64,000 nt of DNA from the NCBI GenBank assembly GCA_009911365.1, contig QXXF01000008.1:62001-126000 (forward strand), read 5' to 3'. The translations under genes were made by a program, and so were the position numbers. Origin of the DNA: Clostridiales bacterium (lineage in GTDB: Bacteria > Bacillota > Clostridia > Peptostreptococcales > Anaerovoracaceae). Positions 62,204 through 64,000 of this stretch are shown here, piece by piece. The notes beneath the pieces were generated by a model, which ran no database searches, had not been told where the DNA came from, and saw only the letters and a list, made by a program, of their open reading frames with translations. Every line of letters starts with the position of its first letter. Positions within the stretch are counted from its first letter, which is position 1.

Positions 62204-63064
62204 TTACAATAGGTCCTTGATCTTTTCGTAAACAGCCAGAGAAACATCCGGATTGTTCATGGTGTATAGATGAATCCCGTCCACGCCATGTTCCAAAAGA
62301 TCCCGGATCTGGTCCACCGCATACTGGATCCCATTCTGATACAATTCTTCCGGCGCATTTTCATACAGGCTGATCATTTTGGTGAACTCGTGAGGCAGAC
62401 TGGCACCGCTGAGCGCCACCGTCTTTTCGATCTGCTTTTTACTCACAATAGGCATGATCCCCGCGGATACCGGTGCTTTGATCCCCGCGTTTCTCACTTG
62501 CACCATGAAATCATAGAAAAGCTGATTATCGAAAAACAGCTGGGTGATCAGCACTTTCACGCCTGCGCCGATCTTATATTTTAAATTGGAAATATCTTCC
62601 CGCAGATTCTTGCTTTCTGAATGCCCTTCTGGATAGCAGGCTCCTAAAATCTGCAGCCCGCTGTTGCGCTGCACTTCGATGGCTAACTCGTTGGCATGGA
62701 AAAATTCCTTTTGGATCATCTCTCCAGGCACGATATCTCCCCTGAGGGCCAGCACGTTTTCGATCTTTGCTTCTGAAAATCGCCGGATCATCTCTGTCAC
62801 ATCTTCCATGGTGGAATTGACGCAGGTCAGGTGGGCCAGCGGTTCAATGCCGAATTTGGTTTTGATGTTGGACGCAATGTCGCAAGTGGAATTGTCCGCC
62901 ATGTTGCCGCCTGCGCCATACGTCACGCTGATGAAATCTGGCTGGCATACAGCTAGTTTTTCAATAGTGTCATAGATTTTATCTAAGCCTGACTGTCTTT
63001 TGGGCGGAAATATTTCCAGAGAAAAAACCGGCTTTTTCCGCTCAAAGATTTCTGGTATTTTCAT
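62204..63064 (-). CDS. metF: 5,10-Methylenetetrahydrofolate reductase
   Basis: A 286-residue MetF, a flavoprotein barrel that makes 5-methyltetrahydrofolate for methionine synthase. Family segments FSLEIFPPKRQSGLDKIYDTIEKL, FISVTYGAGGN, NVLALRGD and ITQLFFDNQLFYDF with GIMPIVSKKQIEK are present. It reads as the head of metF-activase-metH. RBS TAGGAGGATG precedes the ATG at 63064, 19 bases after the stop of the upstream membrane protein gene, so that gene may share the transcript. No MetV-like partner is present, so NADH-dependent reduction of the E. coli type is likely. Confidence 0.95.
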   Translation of the reverse strand: MKIPEIFERKKPVFSLEIFPPKRQSGLDKIYDTIEKLAVCQPDFISVTYGAGGNMADNSTCDIASNIKTKFGIEPLAHLTCVNSTMEDVTEMIRRFSEAKIENVLALRGDIVPGEMIQKEFFHANELAIEVQRNSGLQILGACYPEGHSESKNLREDISNLKYKIGAGVKVLITQLFFDNQLFYDFMVQVRNAGIKAPVSAGIMPIVSKKQIEKTVALSGASLPHEFTKMISLYENAPEELYQNGIQYAVDQIRDLLEHGVDGIHLYTMNNPDVSLAVYEKIKDLL

Positions 63065-63083
63065 GTCATCCTCCTAATTTCTC

Positions 63084-64000
63084 TCAATGTTCTCGTTTGT
63101 GCTTTTCTATCATTTCTCGATATTGTTCTTTTGTCAAAAGGCCTGAATCCAGCAAGGTTTTCAAACTATCCAAATAGCTTTCATCTGCTGCTCTCGCTCC
63201 GCTTGGCCGCAGGTTTTCCTTGCTTCTGACCTGTGCCACCTTGCCATCGGCTTTGAGGGGATAAAACTTTGAAAGTTTTTCCTTTGGATTTTCCTTCTTC
63301 AATGGCTCCCTTGGAACCGATACGGGTTGGGAAACTTCCGCGGGAGCGGCTTGCTCTCTCTTTTCCTCACCTTCGCTGCCTTCGCTGAAAGCACGGGCTG
63401 CCGCTGGCGGACCATCCGCTTCTTTTTTCCAAAAGTTCCAGGCCGCCGCAGCGATCGGCGCAATAGCAAGCAGCAGAAAAATCATGCCCGTTCCGCTTGA
63501 CGAATCATCATCCCACAGGCCTTCGTCATCCTCAAAGATTTCCCCGTTTCCCGTATAAAGGTCGTAATATCCATCATCAGAAAATCCCATGATCATCTGT
63601 TCTGCTTCTGCTTCCGCTTGACTTGGCACTTCATCTCCGTAGCAAGTCAGCAGCACCGTGATCACGCAGCTACTTTTCACCGTATAGTAGATGCGGTACT
63701 GGAGCTCTTTTTCCGTTTCCGTCTCTACCTTCACATTTGCCTGAATAAAGACGTCTCCTGACTCGGAAGTCTCCAGCTGCTGCTTGTCAAGGGAGATTTC
63801 TCTGTCATTTTCCCCTTTAGGCAATATGCTTTCAATCAGTTCATAGCCGTAATCATCAAAATATTCCGCAAGTTCCTCCTGGCCGCAGTCCCTATAATCG
63901 ATCTGCCCATAATAGTCACTGGCATACAATAGCTCTACGGTGGCAGGCACTCCCGCAAACTCTTTATATTTGAAAAAGAGCAGCTCCGCTTCCTTGCCTT
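63084..64000 (-). CDS. Membrane protein with SHOCT-like C-terminus (partial at window end)
   Basis: The C-terminal 305 residues of a protein whose start lies beyond the window; the frame is open to the last base. There is an acidic extracellular or lumenal part (VELLYASDYYGQIDYRDCGQEELAEYFDDYGYELIES), one membrane helix (GTGMIFLLLAIAPIAAAAWNFW), a charged Pro/Glu/Lys-rich linker, and a final LDSLKTLLDSGLLTKEQYREMIEK segment of the short SHOCT type found at the end of many bacterial membrane and quality-control proteins. I do not recognise the family of the main part. It lies 19 bases upstream of metF, possibly co-transcribed by chance. Function unknown. Confidence 0.7.
   Translation of the reverse strand, partial: GKEAELLFFKYKEFAGVPATVELLYASDYYGQIDYRDCGQEELAEYFDDYGYELIESILPKGENDREISLDKQQLETSESGDVFIQANVKVETETEKELQYRIYYTVKSSCVITVLLTCYGDEVPSQAEAEAEQMIMGFSDDGYYDLYTGNGEIFEDDEGLWDDDSSSGTGMIFLLLAIAPIAAAAWNFWKKEADGPPAAARAFSEGSEGEEKREQAAPAEVSQPVSVPREPLKKENPKEKLSKFYPLKADGKVAQVRSKENLRPSGARAADESYLDSLKTLLDSGLLTKEQYREMIEKHKREH

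Overview
The window is a chromosome segment of an anaerobic, spore-forming, low-to-medium GC Firmicute of the class Clostridia. The support is a spoVAC-AD-AE sporulation operon, a sortase-type surface protein, clostridial promoters and ribosome sites, and oxygen-sensitive redox enzymes: a monomeric [FeFe]-hydrogenase, a bifurcating-type acyl-CoA dehydrogenase/Etf complex, B12-dependent ribonucleotide reductase, and a glycyl-radical activase. An amino-acid-fermenting genus near Emergencia/Anaerovoracaceae would fit, but that placement is a guess from gene content.

Layout. 1-5 kb: end of glutamate dehydrogenase, a ComFB-like protein, and an ABM-domain protein plus a glycyl-radical-enzyme activase divergent from a sigma-54 activator. 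4.6-10.1 kb: a MerR-controlled ferredoxin-type aldo/keto reductase, a MarR regulator, glutamine synthetase and a RocB-type peptidase. 10.2-16.0 kb: a three-gene NADH/flavin/iron-sulfur operon whose large subunit is a ferredoxin-GltD-molybdopterin-like fusion, the module order of the Sporomusa-type transhydrogenase StnABC. 16.1-20.5 kb: a DMT permease gene broken by an in-frame TAG, holA and comEC. 20.7-26.6 kb: a class A penicillin-binding protein, the spoVA operon and maf. 26.7-34 kb: a secreted subtilase, the hydrogenase and bcd-etfB-etfA behind a Rex-like operator. 34.5-42.5 kb: a large LPxT-anchored surface protein, a decayed ATPase/nuclease-family pseudogene and ileS.

42.7-54.4 kb is the most unusual part. 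It holds two tandem class III CoA-transferases (one with the catalytic Asp replaced by Asn), a hot-dog-fold protein resembling beta-alanyl-CoA/3-aminobutyryl-CoA ammonia-lyases, a Na+/solute symporter with a small membrane partner, an iron alcohol dehydrogenase lacking its N-terminus, a sigma-54 activator, and an orphan solute-binding lipoprotein overlapping a hybrid histidine kinase. Two -24/-12 promoters lie in front of the catabolic genes. Read together this looks like a sensed, sigma-54-controlled pathway for taking up a beta-amino acid (or beta-amine), activating it with CoA and deaminating it to an enoyl-CoA. The enoyl-CoA could then be reduced by the Bcd/Etf complex, with the reduced ferredoxin going to H2 or, through the Stn-like complex, to NADPH. 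The symporter reads with a one-base frameshift and the dehydrogenase is truncated, so part of the locus may be decaying or mis-sequenced.

54.5-64 kb is a methionine/B12 block on the minus strand: metA (Glu111, acetyl type), metY, nrdJ, a metH without its reactivation domain, that domain as a separate gene, metF, and a partial membrane protein with a SHOCT-like tail. No tRNA, rRNA, CRISPR array or intact insertion sequence was seen.
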